From positions 310,001-374,000 of the forward strand of contig CAUJRU010000140.1 of assembly GCA_963277665.1 (NCBI GenBank): DNA of 64,000 nucleotides, given 5' to 3'. Both the position numbers and the translations under genes were made by a program. Shown piece after piece: positions 34,354 to 45,800 of this stretch (within the stretch, counting starts at the first letter, position 1; the number at the start of each line of letters is the position of its first letter). Below the pieces are notes generated by a model that ran no database searches, was not told the DNA's origin, and saw nothing but the letters and a program-made list of their open reading frames with translations. The stretch is from Viscum album. Taxonomy: Eukaryota > Streptophyta > Magnoliopsida > Santalales > Viscaceae.

Positions 34354-36102
34354 ATGACAAACAGGAAAAAGAAAGATAAGAAGTAGTTGAGGAAGTACCT
34401 CATATCCAAATAAGATGCAGTGTCTGGTTCTCCATGCCCTTCCAATAATGAAGAAATATCAGGCTGGGAAATTATCGAATAGGTGGCTCATGATTCTACC
34501 ATAGGAATGGAAGACACTTTGATCATAAGTGATCAGGAGAAATTAATAAGCGGTCTGCATGATATTCTTAAAGAAAGAGTTTCTGCTTTTTTTAGAATAT
34601 TTCAATGCATGCCGGTTGAGATCAACCGATTGGAAGGTGAAGCTGATAATTAGGAAAATGGCTTGGAAGGAAAAATTCTTGAATGTTTAAAGCTCACAAA
34701 ATAGATTAAATCCTTTGAAGAAAAATAGGTAGTCTCTAAAATTCTAAAAGAAAAGATCCATACGCTTGAATTTGAGATGAAGAAGTGTACTGAAGTCAAG
34801 AGTTTTTGTTTGGAAGAAACTTACAAGAGAATTAATGAACTTGACTCTTTGGTTAAAAAACAAAGTTAAGATTCATGAAGATGAAGTTGAAATATTGAAG
34901 AAGAATTGTGAAGAGAAGATGATCATGATTGAAGACTAGAAGATCATCCTCATTATTGAAAGTCAAAAATTGGAAGCCCAATTAACAAATCTTAAGAAGA
35001 CACATATTGAGACATCACAAAATAATGAAAAAGAATCAGTTGCTACTTGTACTCAATGCTCACTGGAGGATTCTACTGTCAAAAGACCTCCAACACATGA
35101 TTAGAAGATCATGACTTCACTCATTGATCTATCACAAGCATCTATGAATGTGAAGGTACCGTCCATACAAACCTGTACTATTGTTTCTAAATATCTTCCT
35201 TCAAGAAGTGTAGGTTGGAAGAAAAATTATAAACAAGTATGGGTGAGGAAAGAGGGGGATAAGAAACCTACCACTATCGCTAGGTTGGATGGGAAGAAAA
35301 AGGAGGAAGTTGGTTCCTAAAATAGATCACAAAAAATTAAGAATATGTCCCAACAAACTCATATAGAATATGCAAAGAAGAAATGATTTTTTGGGTCAAT
35401 GTTGGTGCTGCAACAGATTTGGGCATTGTGCACTGGATTGTTGGTACAATCCCTTTAATGAAAAATCACAAAGAAATCCTGTATCAAAGCGAAGAAATCC
35501 AGAGAAGAAGAAGCAACATCTGTAGTTCCATAAGCATATGGTTACAACAAACAGATTTGGAATTCTTGATAACATCTGTGATGTATGCAACGATAGTTGT
35601 CACAAGGTAGGTACATGCCCATCTCAACATGCTTTCACTGTTGATAAAAAAAGAAGACCTCTGATGTCGTCTGAGTATGAAGCAAGTACCTTGGGAAGAA
35701 ATTAGAAGAATAGTGTCAACACACATTTTCCCAAGAAGATCTCAAGTAGGGAAGCTAAGAAGACCCAGGATTTTAGATCCATGAAATTGAAGGGTCATTC
35801 ATCCAAAAGAAAAAGTAAGTGGGATGAAACTCAGATGAACCCATGTGGAAGATTCAAACCAGCTGAAATAGTTCCAAATGACTTTTTGGTCATCCGACCA
35901 GAGGATTTGAAAACAATGAGGAAAATTGACGATGAAAAGGACAAGGCCGGTGACAAAGGAAAAGAAAAACATTCACGTGATGAAGACTGTGTGCAGGAGA
36001 GATTTCAAACCAAGAGAAACACATATGTCAAAGAAGTTCTGTGTGAGAGATGTAAGAAATCTGGTAACATTGCAAAAGGTTGTCTAACCTTAATACTATA
36101 GA
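34354..36102 (+). pseudogene. gag: D gag-like relic: coiled coil followed by CCHC knuckle
   Basis: No intact frame, but pieces in several frames form one plausible protein. A Lys/Glu-rich heptad-like region (about 34540-35060, for example EIEMKK-like and LKKNCEEK stretches) suggests a coiled coil. A Lys-rich part follows (35111-35320). A perfect C-x2-C-x4-H-x4-C knuckle, CWCCNRFGHCALDC, is at 35400-35441, and a polar tail (35781-36101) ends with the second Cys cluster CERCKKSGNIAKGC. This resembles the C-terminal half of gag in SIRE/Maximus-type copia elements, such as E. At least two frameshifts and several stops. Confidence 0.55.
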
Positions 36103-37180
36103 AAGAAACAATCCTCAAAAGGTGAGATAATGCATCATTCAAAATGGTTATTAAGAAGAATAATTATCCATACACGGCAGAAGAAAATGTGAAGGCAACC
36201 ATGCCACATTAACACATAATAGTTCATATGTTCAAATGTGAAGGCATGAAGACCGGGGTGAACAGAGGAACTTGTTCGAGAAAAGAACCTCAACCATGCA
36301 TCTTATGTTGATGAAGCAAGGAGGAACCACCTTATTCCATTAATCATTTGTGTATTTTATTTGTGCAGAAAATGTAGGGAATTGAAGGTGAAACATGCTC
36401 TCAGGGGGAGAACATGAGAAGTAGTGAATGCTGTCAACTCTTGATAGCCAAGGTGATGAAGTTTCCATCCTTGGAAGATTCTTCAATTGATATTCAAAGA
36501 TTAATATGATTAAGGATCACTCTTGATGAAGATGATGAGGATTGTTTCCCTTGAGGGGGAGAAAAAAATGAAGAATCTTCCAAAATCATTGTTTCAATAA
36601 GTATCAACTCCGGCTAGTATTAAATGCAATTACACTGTTAATTTCTTAAAGAACATGTCATTAGAGGACGTATGTCATTTCTCAATCTCTCAGCCTTTGT
36701 TACTCAGAACAAAGATCATTCTACAAAGGGGGAGTAACTGAATTGATCAGTGACATAAGAAGAATAGAAGTGCCCTGAGGCCACTTATCCTACCAATTTC
36801 ACTTGAATGTTTTTGATATGTTTGCTGATGTGAGTGCAAGAGTTTTAGACTGATTATTACCTATCATATTTTACTTCTTTATCACGAAATGAAAGTGGAT
36901 AACCCTTGAAGACAAAGTATATGAGTTCTCATCTCATGTGGTATCATGACCAGTGAATAATGAATTGCCTTATTGTCAAAATCAACTCCTCTTCTTTTTT
37001 ACATCTAACATTGATCAAGTAGGCTTAGAGTGAAATGATTGATGAAAAATTTCTTAATTATAGATTGATACCCTCTCTACCATGAGATTTTTTTCCCTTC
37101 AATAAGTGGGACAAAAAGTGAAATTATTGTTTCAAAGGAAAAGACGAGAGAGGAGATTTTTGAGGTATTGACAACAAAAT
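36103..37180 (+). other. D internal region without recognisable coding
   Basis: About 1.1 kb holding repeated purine-rich GGGGGAG words (about 36400, 36550 and 36730) but no RT, RNase H or integrase motif in any frame. Pol is absent, not just decayed beyond sight, judging from the size. Confidence 0.6.
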
Positions 37181-37194
37181 AAAAAGGGGGAGAT
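37181..37194 (+). other. Polypurine tract, D
   Basis: AAAAAGGGGGAGAT immediately before TGTTGGGAACAA, the classic copia arrangement. Confidence 0.8.
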
Positions 37195-39401
37195 TGTTGG
37201 GAACAATTTGTGTATAAGGTTTTATTTTTTGTCAATAGTTGTCAATGAGGATCAAAATGAAGGAGATCAAGAAGTACTCCAATGGAATGAAAATTCAGAT
37301 GATTGTTGTACTGATCATAAGTTCAAAGAACTTGTGTCAAAGGTGCCACATTGTTTCCAACTGTGAAGAATGGTCATGTATAATCTATCTGGGGATGATT
37401 AAAGAAGAATGGGGATTTGATGAATACCATGAAATTATTCACGATTTCATGAGAACCATGCAAGAGAATTCTTTAAGAATAGAATCGTATGATTTTCATG
37501 AAGTAGAGATTGATTGTTGATGAAAAAGATAGTGTGGAAGGGATTGGAACTCTGATATGGCAATGAAATTCACATTTTATCAAAAAATGATGATCCTAAA
37601 GCTGATGTATAAAAGGATATATATCACGATAGTAGAGTTTTTGAAGAAAGAAGAAGATTTTTTGAAGAAGACAAATCATAGAAAAGAAGCACGAAGCTTT
37701 TGGACAAAGCTTATATTGAAGGTGGCGCCCTTTCCCAATGTTTGCCAAATTATTGGGCCTCAAAATCAGAAAATGAAGACATGGATTGTTGGTAAAAGCA
37801 GGTGCGCACAAAGAGGATATGGTGCGTGAAAAATAAGGGTTGTGCGCGAAATACTTGAGTTGGGCGTGAAAAACTGCATGGTGTGCAAAATAGTGGAGCA
37901 AAGTTTTTCGCGCAAGCAGTGTTTCAGAATCAGAATGTTGAAAAATGGTAAAGGCATGGGCTGCACGAAAAACCAGAAATGTGCGCGGAATAGCGGGGTG
38001 TGTTTTTCACGCAAGAAGTGTCTCAGATCAGAAAAACACAAAATCGGAAAATGCATGAGGTGCGTGAAAAATTAAAGATGTTTAAGCCATGCACGCGGAA
38101 AATCAAACTTGTGCCCGAAAAAATGGTTGGGTGAAAAATGTGGGTTTTATGTATTATGCACAAGATAGGCTTCATGTTCAGAATGATGAAAAATAAAAAA
38201 GTCATGAGGTGTGCGAGAATCCAGGTGGTGTGAGAAAATAAAAGGAAGGCACGTGTAATCTAAGGAACTAGGAGACAATTTTACACGAAGGAAGGGGTTT
38301 TATGCACAAGGTCAAAAACACCTATAAATACGAGGTGAACCCCTCTCATTACATAAGGCTCAACACTTAGACAAATCCTGAGCTCTGACACGGGGAAAAA
38401 TTAAGGTATAGAGTTTTGCATGAAAAGCAGAAGGGTTGTGTGAAAAAGAAGGTGTTGCGCGAAAAAGAAGGTGTTTCGCAAAAAAGGGAAGTTCTGCATG
38501 AAAAACAAGAGTTTCACGTAAATCCTTTTTCGTTCCAAGAAGGTATTTTTACGCACAAGGTTTGAATTTTATGCGCAAGACAATGGGAAGGGTGCACGAA
38601 AAATTTGGGGGTCCCGCAAGCCTTTGATAGGTGCTTAGCACTCCTAGATCTGCTTTGCGAAGAAAGAAGAACAGTGAACCATTTGGTTTTACGAAGAGAA
38701 TTATTATCGCACACACATGACTGGTGTTTAACACCCTCGTTGTGATTTGCGAAGAGAAGAAGAAAATTTCGTGAAACTAAAATCAGATCTTCACAGAAAG
38801 AGGGAAGTATAACGATGCACTCAGGTGTCGGTATTAGGAATTACCGGAAGAGAAGAAGAAGATTTAGTGCATTCATTTATTGCATTAAAGTAGAAGATTG
38901 AATAAAAAAGAGAATCAAATCAGGTCTCTGATGCAATCATTGTCTCATGCTGAATATGAGACAAAGACTTCAATGCAAATCTATTGAAGATACCTTCACG
39001 TCTATAAATTGACTGGGACTTCACCGAAGGCAGTGAGCCAGGGGGAGTCAATGGGAGTGACCCGAGGGATGCAGTGAGCTATCCCTGAACTTTTCTAAAG
39101 GCAGTGAGCCGGGGATAGTGTGACTGTGCCCGAACCATTGTAATCCACAACTAGTGAAGAATAGTGGAATTAGGTATGACTGGAAACCTGTCGGCGTATG
39201 CTCCTTGGACATAGCCTTTAGTGGTGAACAAAGAAAAAGTGTTGAGTCAACTCATTGCATGTGAATGTTCTATTGCTGATCATATCCATCATACTAGTTT
39301 TAGAAGTTCCTACCAACATGGGGACAAGATCCATCACTTTAAGAGAAAAAGATGACACCCTGATTCACCCCTCCCATCTCAGGGTGTCCTGGGGTCCTAC
39401 A
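37195..39401 (+). repeat. D 3' LTR (2207 bp)
   Basis: Starts TGTTGGGAACAA and ends GGGGTCCTACA. It carries the same GCGCGAAA-type array: exact GCGCGAAA at 37844-37851 and 38457-38464, and TTTCGCGC at 37906-37913. TATA box at 38323. By eye it differs from the 5' copy at several percent of sites, mostly at CG/TG/CA positions. Confidence 0.87.
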
Positions 39402-39426
39402 TTTATGATATGATTGGGTTATTATA
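39402..39426 (+). repeat. C 5' LTR, part 2 (last bases after D)
   Basis: Begins with the duplicated TTTAT and ends GGGTTATTATA before G and the primer site. Matches the terminal position of A and B LTRs. Confidence 0.7.
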
Positions 39427-39428
39427 GT

Positions 39429-39440
39429 TGGTATTAGAAG
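39429..39440 (+). other. Primer-binding site, C
   Basis: TGGTATTAGAAG is TGGTATCAGAGC with three changes. The following CCTATGGAAACTAGGATG is nearly the same as after the A primer site (CCTTTGGAAACTAGGATG), again linking C to A. Confidence 0.7.
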
Positions 39441-40249
39441 ATATTCTTAGTTAACCTATGGAAACTAGGATGAGAGAACCGTAGTGATATCCCTATGGAC
39501 ATGTCTAAGTATAAGTCTAATGATGATTCAATGTATAATAACATGACATGCAATTTTTATAATAGATAGATAATGTAGGTTTAAATAAAATGCATCCGTG
39601 CTTGGATACTGTAAATGGATTTGGATTTGGAACAAATGTACCTAGTGGTAACAACCCCAAAAACCATGAATTGAGCTACAATAAATCGGGAATTGCTGGA
39701 CGATAATGGTCATTACTGTACACTTGGTTTGAAACTCTTGTGGAATATGATATGGGAATTAAAAAACACTTTATGATCCATCATGAAGGATTTAAATAGA
39801 ATTTTGTTATTAATAATTAATGATAAAAATAAGGTATCTTATATTAACGAAGAACATGTCATGATTTAGACATCCTATAAGTGATTTTTCAATATTATGT
39901 GGCTCCCCACTATGATTATTGTATCTTACACTATGTTTTTTTGGTTTAGTAAATGTATGGAACCTGAAGGAACCATGTTAATGATATGTTTGACTGAAAA
40001 TGAAATGATTTTACTCATTATAATCAAAATATTATGGTATATGGAATGAAAAATCGGATTTCTATACCCATGAAACTTCCTCACAGAATGAATCTTGCTA
40101 TACTTCTAGATAAAAAATTGTGGGAAAACCATTATATTGATTCAATTATAAAGTTAAAACCACATTCTGTTAGTAGTTCTTATGATTCATTAGTTGATAA
40201 ACAATGAATCATTACCATGGAAAAGTTATTTTCCATTATCTAGTGTTTA

Positions 40250-41010
40250 TAAAATGAAAAAGTCAATTTGATTTTGTACTATTTGAAAGTTAAAGTAGAT
40301 CAATGACAGACTCTTATCGAGAATATAAGGTAACCAGATGAAATTTAATCCATGGATTGGGGTGAGTTCACAATAGTATTTCTCAATAAGTACATTCCTC
40401 GTGTACTTAATAGGAAGATGGAGAAGGAGTTCCTTGAGTTAAAACAAAAGGATAATGAATATATTAGTACCCACGAGGATAATTATAAATGACTTGTGAG
40501 GTACATTTCTGTTTTTGTCATCTAACCGGAATATGAGTGTAATCAAGTCTTCAGTAGAATAAAACAATGTTTTCGAATGGAATTATCCATAAGATACATC
40601 TATAGATATGAAGAGACTGTTTGATAAACTATCATGGTAGAAATTAAGGTTGGATTTACGTATCAATCTCAATGTTTTTAAAGAAAAAAGAAGATGGATT
40701 TCAAAGTAAAATCTAGAAACCATGGAGAGAATAAGAATATGTTTCCTTTATTATGAAAGTGTAGGAAGAAGAATGGATGAAATTATCTTGAGGGGACTAC
40801 TAAATGTTTTAATTGCAGATGGTTAGGTCTTCTAGAAATGGATTTCCGATGTGATGGGAAGAAGATAGCTAACAATAAAAATTGAGATAAATCTAAAAAG
40901 ATTGAACCTCCCCCACATCATTTCTTCAAGTGTAATGAGAATGTTAAATATTATAACTAGTGCCCAAACCCTAGGTTTAATGAGGTTGATAGACGTTAGA
41001 ACCTCTTATT
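40250..41010 (+). pseudogene. gag: C gag relic
   Basis: Highly broken. A capsid-like part reads in pieces around 40340-40480 (MEKEFLELKQ-type words after frame changes). Two degraded knuckles follow: CFNCRWLGLLEMDFRC at 40805-40852 and FKCNENVKYYN, stop, C, at 40925-40963. Position after the primer site and before the protease fits gypsy gag. The upstream 39441-40249 has no open frame. Confidence 0.5.
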
Positions 41011-41089
41011 CCATGGTACAAGGGAAAATATCATGCATTCACTATTTTAGATGAGGGTGAATCAACGAAATAGTGAATTGTACACATTC

Positions 41090-41230
41090 CATCCACAATA
41101 GAACTACTAATATATTATTTGAATATATATCTACCCATTATTTAATTTCTAAATAGTTTTCTATGAATATCAAGTTTCCACGCAAATGATTATATTTATA
41201 ATTAGTAGTGAAAATGATATCTGAATTTCA
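41090..41230 (+). pseudogene. pol: C protease, N-terminal part
   Basis: Reads NILFEYISTHYLISK, matching the x-L-F-D-x-G-x-x-H-S-F-I-S active-site block of gypsy proteases with the Asp replaced. Its C-terminal landmark LGMDW is found only at about 42857, some 1.5 kb further than expected. Confidence 0.45.
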
Positions 41231-42840
41231 TGAATGTATTTTATGGAATTTTAATATATTTTTTAATTAATTTTAATGATTATTCATTCCAACTTTCAAA
41301 TGGTTTAACTAATTTTTTATTTTATGGTTGGATAAAAAATATAATTGAAAAAGTAGAAAAAGATAGTTCATGCCAAAGTGAAGTGAAGTGGCATTACACA
41401 AGATTTTTGAAGATGATCACGGAGCCCTAACAAGGGACATAACTAATGAACCAAGGAATTACATGGTTTATAGATTTAAAAAATGACATTACACATCATT
41501 TAATCATTAATTTTCGTGAACCATTGTATGTTGTGAAAGAGAGACATGTCATAAAGAGGAGGAAAGCATCAAAAAGTTAAATTAACATGTGTGAAAACAA
41601 GAAACATATTTTTCACACCCTGAAAAAAGTAACGATGACCCATAGAGCTTCATTTCATGAATTTGGTCTACATGGGGAAAGATTTACACATAATGTAATC
41701 ACTACAGGATATGTAAAGTGTTGCGACTAAATAAAAAAGGCAATATTCTACGTATATTCAATGTTGGACATGTTTCAACACCCATGACCCATCCAGTACC
41801 ACTTATTGAAAAATACTTATAGATATTCAATACTGCACACAACTATATGGACCATATAAATAAAGGGATAACCTATTACTATAAAGGAGATCCTAAAGTC
41901 CAAATTCTAGAACAAGAAGTTGTGTTGGGTAAGGTCCTCCCTAGTTTCATCTCCCTTTTCATTATGATTTTTTCCTTTATTACTTCCCTCTTATTATATT
42001 AACACTAAAATTATGGGGTAAACCTTCCATGTGATAGGGTTATGCAATAAAATGGGTAAGGTGGTGTTGGATTTATTTCCTTTACATTATCCATGTATTT
42101 TGTTTTTCGTGATTTCTACAATCAATTTCTAGTCCCTTTATCTTACTTTAATCGTGGCCATTGGTATTTCAATCTGAATGGAACCTTAAAATTGTCAAAC
42201 TGAAAACCCTAAAAGAAGAATGAAAATTTTCAAATCTTGGAGAATCAGTTTTAAACATTGTATCGAGACAAACTTGATTCAAAGAAACACTAAATTACAG
42301 GACTAAGGGAAATTGTTGATATCCATGACACAGAGTCAATACAATTACCATTGGATATCCATCATCTCCACTTTGAATCCAATAGAAGACTAATAAAACT
42401 ATTTTCAAAAATTCAACTGAACCCAAAACCTATAATTATAAAACACCTGAAAACCTTTCAAAACATGTCTTAAAACCAATCAATATGATTTTTTTTCATA
42501 TTTCATTTTCTTAAAATCAATCAAACCCTTAATTTCATCACCACTTTATAAAATTTAATCAAGAAAATTCTTTTGAAAAAATATTCAAACTAAGTCAAAA
42601 TATCTATGGTTTTGACCTTGAAATTTCCTAATAGTTCATTTTAATTAATTGAGTAGAAATGTTATAGTTTTTATAACTTTATATTTTGTTTAGAACTACC
42701 AGGAAATAATAAATCCCTATAGGTGTGTCAGAAAACCCATAATGGTAAAATGATCTCATCTTTATTATATTATTTCTCTCTTGTTGAAATTTGTGGGAAT
42801 ATTCTTTTGGAAAATCATTTAACTCTTTCTCTAGTTTAAT
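41231..42840. other. Unidentified ~1.5 kb insertion inside C protease
   Basis: In element B the two protease landmarks are ~210 bp apart; here they are ~1.7 kb apart. The extra sequence contains a TATA-like CCATATAAATAAAGG near 41858 followed by GGGTAAGGTCC and a pyrimidine-rich stretch, suggesting a solo LTR. I could not define its ends or a target duplication. No coding frame of note beyond a 66-codon frame at 41230-41430. Confidence 0.4.
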
Positions 42841-43690
42841 TTATGTCACCTTAGGCATGGATTGGATTTATCTATATAAATCCCACATCAATTTTCAATG
42901 AAACAAAGACACATTTGATATTAAAAACCTACGAATGATCGTATATCAATGTGATGATATGTAAGAGAATCTAATGGAGATAAAATCCATTGTATGGGTC
43001 ATAATTACCATTCAAAAAGGGTTTTTAACTCACTTGGTTAAGGAAAAAATTGACATCGATGATATTCCTATTGTATAAGAATTTTTCATGTATTTATAGA
43101 ATAATTACTTACTCTTCCACCAAAACATGAAGTTAAGTTATAAATAGATTTAATACCTAGTTCCAAACAAATTTAAACAACTCCCAATAAAATGGATGAA
43201 ATTGAGTTGCAGTTATTAAAGAATAAACTCTGAGAAAAAAATGTTAATGGATTCATTATACCTTTTTTTTGTCACAATGGGGTGCACCTGTTCTATTTGT
43301 TAAAAAGAAATATGGATTGATGTGAGCCTAAATTTATTATCTATAGTTTAATAACATCATGATCATGAACAAGTATCCTCTTTAATGTATTGATGAATTT
43401 TTTGACCAATTGTGCAGAGCTAAATACCTTTACAATATTTTCCTTCTTTCTTGATATCATCAATTTAGTGTTGAGAAGGAAGATATACCCATGATATCAT
43501 TCCACACATGGTATGAACACTATGAATATATGGTGATGACTTTCAATATTACTAATTCCCATTCTATCACAATGGATTTAATGAATATTTTCTTTATAGA
43601 TTACCTTGATCAGTTTTTGTTGTCATTGTTGATGATATTATTATTTATTAATAATCTAAAGAAGATAATGAAGATCACTTGAAATATTAA
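42841..43690 (+). pseudogene. pol: C protease end and reverse transcriptase
   Basis: LGMDW near 42857 ends the protease. The linker IDIDDIPIV near 43053 precedes RT. RT blocks, degraded but in order: NKYPL near 43366, IDEFFDQLCRAKYLYN, VEKEDIPMISFHTWYEHYEY, and the region of the catalytic Asp pair at about 43625-43645, where the frame has shifted. Compare B's [17 protein letters not shown]. Confidence 0.65.
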
Positions 43691-44430
43691 CTAAAGACCC
43701 TAAGGTAGGAGAATATATTTGAATAATAAACATTGTGATGTTTTTTTTGGAAAAAAATTTCACTCTTGTATCACATATTCTCAAGATATGGTATATTAGT
43801 AGATCCATCAACTATAGAGGCTATTGAATGTTAGATCATAACAACCTTGGTGACAGATATTTGAAGATTACTTAGTAATTATAGAATTTATTGAATGTTT
43901 ATGGATACTTTCAGATGAATATCTTTTAATTGGACTATGATAACATGGATTGGGAAAAATTTCTTATACAATGATTATTGTGAGGAGAATTTCAAGGAAC
44001 CAAATAGATGATTAGTCAGCACCCCAATTCATACATTACTCTGTAGTGAATAAGGGGTTTTAATCTACATTGACGTTTCCAAGAAGGTATTGAGATGTAT
44101 TATTATATATAATTCCTTGGTTATTTATTATTCCTCATGAAAACAGAATATTCATGAGAAAAATTACCCAACTCATGATTTTTGGTTAGATGCAGTAAAT
44201 TTTGAAATAAAGATATGGATGCATTATCATTATGAAGAAAAGTGTGATATATATACTAATCATAAAATAATTAACTATATATTAACACATAAGGAGAATA
44301 ATATGTGATAAACATGATAGTAAGATCTAATTAAAGATTATGAATTCTCAATACATTACCACCCTAGGAAATAGTACATGGTGGATGAGGTTTTGAGTTG
44401 AAAGGAACATGTCATCTTATCCTTGATGAT
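43691..44430 (+). pseudogene. pol: C RNase H
   Basis: Landmarks include LIYIDVSKKVLRCII near 44060 (first Asp), EKNYPTHDFWLDAVNFEIKI near 44160, CDIYTNHKIINYIL near 44245 (Asp replaced by Asn) and the end block YEFSIHYHPRK near 44340. Order and spacing as in B. Confidence 0.6.
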
Positions 44431-45220
44431 GACTACAAAATATCCAATATTTTTTATTTTCAAAGGATGGATATGGAAATCTAGAATATAGGGTAATAAT
44501 ATTATCTTTCCAAATTTTTTGTTAATCCATCTATCTAAGTGAATATTAAAGAGGTTCATAAGGAAGATGAAGATTTAAAAAAAATGGTAATAAATCTTCA
44601 TATGTTTAACCTTGATCATGATAGAATGATAAGGTTCAACAACCGTGTATGTGTCCTATCTGTACTGCATTTAAAGAAATATTTTTTAGAGAGATATCAT
44701 ATTTCTTCATTATCCATTCATCCAGGATGTATGAAAGTATATATATATTTGAAATAATAATTATAGTGGGATGGAATAAAGAGATATATCATAGAGTTTG
44801 TATCTCGATTATTGTTATGTCAGTAAGTTAAGGAGAAAGGCAAAATTATATGGGGATGTTTGATCCATTACCCATAACAAAAAGGAATTGAGAAAACATG
44901 ACCATTTATTTTTTTAGAGTCCCCAAAATGTCTAGTGGGGATAATTCTATATGGGTTGTAGTCAATCACCTTACTATGTCAACACCTTTCATTAACATTA
45001 GTGTTGACCTCACCTATTTTAATAATCCCAATTATGCTTTCATATACTTTTATAATCTCAATCTAATGTTTTTCTATGTATTAATTCTTTCAATCTGTTA
45101 TCAAGATGATAATAATATTAAAATGATACCTGAGATATGTTAATCTATGTTTATCCATGTTTATATAAGTTCTGGAGTAATTCTAACCCATTCGGATGTG
45201 TTTTTCATAAAACAGACAAG
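44431..45220 (+). pseudogene. pol: C integrase, interrupted by E
   Basis: A zinc-binding-like N-terminus (44539-44757) is followed by VPKMSSGDNSIWVVVNHLTM at 44922, matching the P-K-T-x-x-G-x-x-A-I-W-V-I-V-D-x-L-T-K core with the catalytic Asp replaced by Asn. It continues to about 45217, where VFFIKQTS aligns with F-H-P-Q-T-D-G. E begins directly after. Both neighbouring pieces are in the expected order. Confidence 0.6.
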
Positions 45221-45800
45221 TGTTATAGCTACTGGTATTGAGCTACCGGTACTCAGTCTACCGATAAACAGAGTCACCGATACACTAAGGTCAATGATAT
45301 AAACAGAGTTACCGGTAAGCAGAAACAAAGTCTACCGACAGAACAGACGAGCTACCGATGTCCATGTCCACCAATAGTTACCCGTAGAGCAAGCCTACTA
45401 ATACGAGTACTGAATCACAAACCAGAGTTACCGATATGAGGAAGTCTACTGATAGAACCAGTCTACCAAGCTACTAACTAACAAACAGACCAGAAGTCTA
45501 CCGATAGACAGAAGTCTACCGATAGAGCCAGTTCACAGATAGTTACCGATATAAGTATAGTCACCAATATATCGAGCTACCGATAGAAGGCTGCTGACAG
45601 TATAAGTCTATCGATAGACTATTGACAAAAGAGCTACCGATGGAGAGAAAACTACCAATGGAGCAACAACTACCGATAACAAGAGATACCGATGGAACTA
45701 AAGTCACCGGTATATGAGCTACCAATGCAAGTTCAAAAGAGCTACCGATGGAAGGTTCTGAGACACAAAGTCCACTGTGCACGTGTACCAATAGAACGCT
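45221..45800. repeat. Dispersed CTACCGATAGA-type repeats in E LTR
   Basis: More than a dozen words of the form (G/C)TACCGAT(A/G), with variants ACCGGTA and ACCAATG, spaced irregularly by 15-45 bp. A minus-strand 87-codon frame (45561-45824) with repeated SIGS is only a translation of this repeat. Confidence 0.7.

Larger units (their letters stand above)
31996..39401 (+). mobile_element. Element D: non-autonomous copia-type LTR retrotransposon
   Basis: Two 2.2 kb LTRs flank a 3.0 kb internal region. Flanking 5-bp direct repeats TTTAT (31991-31995 and 39402-39406) fit exactly and place D in the LTR of C. The LTR start TGTTGGGAACAA (TTTTGGGACCAC in the 5' copy), the primer site, and an AAAAAGGGGGAG polypurine tract are copia-like. 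The internal region holds a coiled-coil and zinc-knuckle protein relic but no protease, integrase or RT, so D is a LARD-type derivative of a copia element. Confidence 0.88.
27779..45220 (+). mobile_element. Element C: decayed Ty3/gypsy element with A-like LTR, holding D and cut by E
   Basis: Starts TGTAGCACCCAGAGATTTTA, close to the A LTR start. Removing D (31996-39401) gives a ~4.2 kb LTR that ends TTATA-G before the primer site TTGGTATTAGAAG at 39428. Decayed gag, protease, RT, RNase H and integrase follow in normal gypsy order, until E interrupts the integrase at 45220. The LTR length, three leader hairpin remnants and GGTGGGACCTATATCTCCCT link it to A more than to B, so C may represent A's autonomous partner. 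The right end lies beyond the window. Confidence 0.75.
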
